This document shows, piece after piece, positions 62,342-64,000 of a stretch of DNA of 64,000 nucleotides (its first letter is position 1; every line of letters begins with the position of its first letter). The notes under the pieces were generated by a model. The model saw only the letters and a list, made by a program, of their open reading frames with translations, ran no database searches and was not told the DNA's origin. The position numbers and the translations under genes were made by a program. Source of the stretch: Bradyrhizobium sp. CB1717 (GTDB taxonomy: Bacteria > Pseudomonadota > Alphaproteobacteria > Rhizobiales > Xanthobacteraceae); NCBI RefSeq assembly GCF_029714325.1, contig NZ_CP121666.1:3224001-3288000 (forward strand). Reading direction: 5' to 3'.

Positions 62342-63232
62342 ATCGGCTGAGATTCATTGGCCTCGCCCGGGAAGGAGGAGGGCGCTCACGGCCCTCGGAG
62401 AGGCAGGACGAGGCGGGAACCACTAGCCTAGGGATCGTGGCCTTTCGGCAGCCCGAATGTTGCTGAATGTAAACAGATGTTGCGCGGCATCTCGGCGGCT
62501 GCGAGCGTGGGCGGCCAGGGGCGACATCGGTCCTGTTTCGCAGCCGAGTCAAGGGCTGTCGGCGAAAAGATTCCGCTTTGCCGAAATTCGGATTTGTCGT
62601 ATGTGTCGCCCGTCCCGGCTCATCCTCGAGGGGCGATCATGTGGTCGTCATTTTCGCGAGTCGGGCTTGCGGTGGACGCGGCAGCGTTGGGCGCGAAAGG
62701 TGTGGGCAGGGAGGGTAGTCCCCGGTGAGCCCGCGGCCGCGCGCGGACGAACGGCGCTGTCAGGTTCGTCTCGTCTGTAAGTTTCCGGCTCCGTCGACAG
62801 GGCTGGGAAAACTGCGGCGAAATGGCGGGCCGCGCGTACGGCAAAACCGTGTGGTCCTGGCCGTCGTTGCTACGGTCAAGCTCTTGCGGAGGCGGTGATC
62901 GCGTCAACCGACGCGGTGCTGGTGAATTTCGCGGGAGTGAGGGAGGCCAGAACGAACTCGGCTCCCGGGAGAGCGCGGCATAAGCCGTCCAACCATCGCG
63001 CAGGGAAGGCCGAGTGATTGGCTCCACCTGTATGCTGCTGTGCGGTTCCTTTGCGCTACCTCTTCGCGCAGCGGACCGCGGGTGCGAGGTCAGCACCCGG
63101 CCTTCCCTGCGCCCTCTTGGACAAGAGGGTGGAGTAACGACGCAAAGCTCGGGCGAATTGCGCCGCGAGAATGTGGAGGCGTGTCTGCATTCAAGATGCG
63201 AGCTGGAGGAGCGAGGACGTCGCCTCATACTC

Positions 63233-63312
63233 CGTCATTGCGAGCGCAGCGAAGCAATCCAGAGTCTTTCCGCGGAGGGATTCTGGATTGCTTCGCTGCG
63301 CTCGCAATGACG
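63233..63312. repeat. Palindromic REP-like element, copy 2
   Basis: Left arm 63233-63263 and right arm 63282-63312 form a perfect 31-base inverted repeat nearly identical to that at 40425-40506, with an 18-base loop that differs at a few positions. The arms begin CGTCATTGCGAGCGCAGCGA. Confidence 0.9.
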
Positions 63313-63342
63313 CTGTCGAGGTGGCAGTGCGTCGATCCATCC

Positions 63343-63473
63343 CCGTCACCCTGAGGCGGCCGCTTCTTTAGCGGCCCTCGAAGGGCGACGGCCCGGCTGC
63401 ATCTCGGCCGTGCATCCTTCGAGGCTCCGCTCGCGATGCCTTGCATCGCGAGCTTCGCACCTCAGGATGACGG
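63343..63473. repeat. Second palindromic element (CCTGAGG type)
   Basis: The ends are CCGTCACCCTGAGG (63343-63356) and CCTCAGGATGACGG (63460-63473), an inverted repeat with one mismatch. Inside, CCTCGAAGG (63376-63384) and CCTTCGAGG (63416-63424) form a nested inverted repeat, and GATGCCTTGCATC adds another. The whole can fold as a long structured element. It starts 30 bases after the other palindrome. Confidence 0.75.
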
Positions 63474-63536
63474 TGTTGAAAGCTGGATTACACAATGACG
63501 AGATTAAGCAATCAGCGCCGCGAACGCTGGCGCGCG

Positions 63537-64000
63537 CTACCACCGATAGCTCAACGTCCCGATCACCTGGCGCCTTGCGCTGGCGTAGCAATAGCCGGAC
63601 TGGCAGGTGTCATACGTCTTGTCGAACAGGTTGGTGGCGTTCACGCGCATGTAGGCGCCGCGAAAACTCCGGTCGAGCTTTCCGAGATCGTAGTCGACCA
63701 CGGCGTCGAACAACGTGACAGCGGCATTCTCGAAAGTATTTTGGTCGTTGCCGAAGTTCGCGCCGATATAGCGCAGGCCGAGGCCCAGTCCCAGTCCTTC
63801 CACCGGCGTGCCGGACTGGAACGTGTACTTGCCGAACGCCGCGAACGAGTCTCTCGGGATGCCGGAATACTCATGGCCCGTCGTATCGGGATTGCCCCGC
63901 GTGATCACGACGTTGAGATGGGTGTAGGCCGCGGTGAGGTCGAAGCTGGGTGTGAGCGCCAGTTTGGCCTCGAGCTCCAGCCCCTTGGATTCGATCTGTC
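63537..64000 (-). CDS. TonB-dependent (siderophore) receptor, C-terminal part
   Basis: The frame continues to the window edge, so only the last 150 or so residues are present. Reading from the edge they run QIESKGLELEAKLALTPSFD, LTAAYTHLNVVITRGNPDTT, then YTFQSGTPVEGLGLGLGLRY and VNATNLFDKTYDTCQSGYCY, ending LSYRW. These alternating strands and the C-terminal aromatic residue mark an outer-membrane beta-barrel; the ATNLFDKTYDTC segment is typical of FhuA/FoxA-like siderophore receptors. Start, plug and TonB box lie outside the window. Confidence 0.92.
   Translation of the reverse strand, partial: QIESKGLELEAKLALTPSFDLTAAYTHLNVVITRGNPDTTGHEYSGIPRDSFAAFGKYTFQSGTPVEGLGLGLGLRYIGANFGNDQNTFENAAVTLFDAVVDYDLGKLDRSFRGAYMRVNATNLFDKTYDTCQSGYCYASARRQVIGTLSYRW

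Larger units (their letters stand above)
62342..63536. other. Repeat-rich non-coding region
   Basis: About 1.2 kb without a convincing gene. The first part precedes the efflux operon and should hold its promoter. From about 62620 to 63228 the minus frame encodes a low-complexity Arg/Ser/Pro-rich sequence of the kind I remember as a dispersed repeat mistaken for genes in Bradyrhizobium and Rhodopseudomonas. Two palindromic elements follow at 63233-63312 and 63343-63473. The frames through these have no ribosome sites and no recognisable domains. Confidence 0.6.

Noticed and set aside
62620..63228. Arg/Ser/Pro-rich 202-codon frame
   Set aside because: Resembles dispersed repeat sequence often mis-annotated as protein; no ribosome site or domain.

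Overview
The window looks like chromosome of a high-GC alphaproteobacterium of the Bradyrhizobium/Rhodopseudomonas group. This is inferred from the GC-rich codon use, the tripartite tricarboxylate transporter (TTT) binding proteins, the Lrp-linked branched-chain keto-acid dehydrogenase operon, the NodT-type efflux lipoprotein, and two copies of a 'CGTCATTGCGAGCGCAGCGA' palindrome of a kind I associate with these genomes. I saw no rRNA, tRNA, CRISPR array, transposase or prophage. Genes are dense, and most sit in short operons with ATGA overlaps.

Layout. 0-2.7 kb: 3' part of a FAD amine oxidase facing a gabD-type aldehyde dehydrogenase and a cupin. 3-10.2 kb: single genes (double-GNAT protein, 62-aa protein, stand-alone ATP-dependent DNA ligase, small exported protein, membrane protein coupled to a 24-aa peptide, cupin, cysteine hydrolase, DUF72 protein, Cys-rich flavodoxin-fold oxidoreductase). 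10.2-12.9 kb: 5-oxoprolinase genes, with pxpBC divergent from pxpA. 13-18.9 kb: branched-chain 2-oxoacid dehydrogenase operon (ACT-like protein, E1alpha, E1beta, E2, E3) divergent from an Lrp regulator. 19-23.6 kb: aldehyde dehydrogenase plus a two-component flavin monooxygenase set under a LysR regulator.

23.6-37.4 kb is the main accessory block. It holds an SMP-30 lactonase, a TetR regulator, a TTT binding protein, and a long + strand run: enoyl-CoA hydratase, ADP-forming acyl-CoA ligase, ABC-type binding protein, acyl-CoA dehydrogenase, SDR, second acyl-CoA dehydrogenase, second SDR, two-domain carboxymuconolactone-decarboxylase-like protein, TctB and TctA. Three copies of the palindrome GACCGATCGGTC lie only in the two divergent promoter regions of this block. 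They tie it together as one probable TetR regulon for uptake and CoA-dependent breakdown of an unidentified organic acid. This is my best candidate for an undescribed pathway.

37.4-44.2 kb: RidA, a cytoplasmic molybdopterin reductase, a palindromic repeat, Dps, an AraC regulator, and a hydrolase operon. 44.3-53 kb: two paralogous, about 945-residue regulators (OmpR-type winged helix, NTPase, helical repeats) bracket a small histidine kinase, a VOC protein, OsmC and MsrA. Both regulators carry the same 39-base upstream element, a second candidate undescribed system. 53.2-62.3 kb: an orphan TTT binding protein, an MFS transporter, and a leftward NodT-MacA-MacB-response regulator-sensor kinase operon. 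62.3-64 kb: repeat-rich non-coding DNA, then the 3' end of a TonB-dependent receptor.
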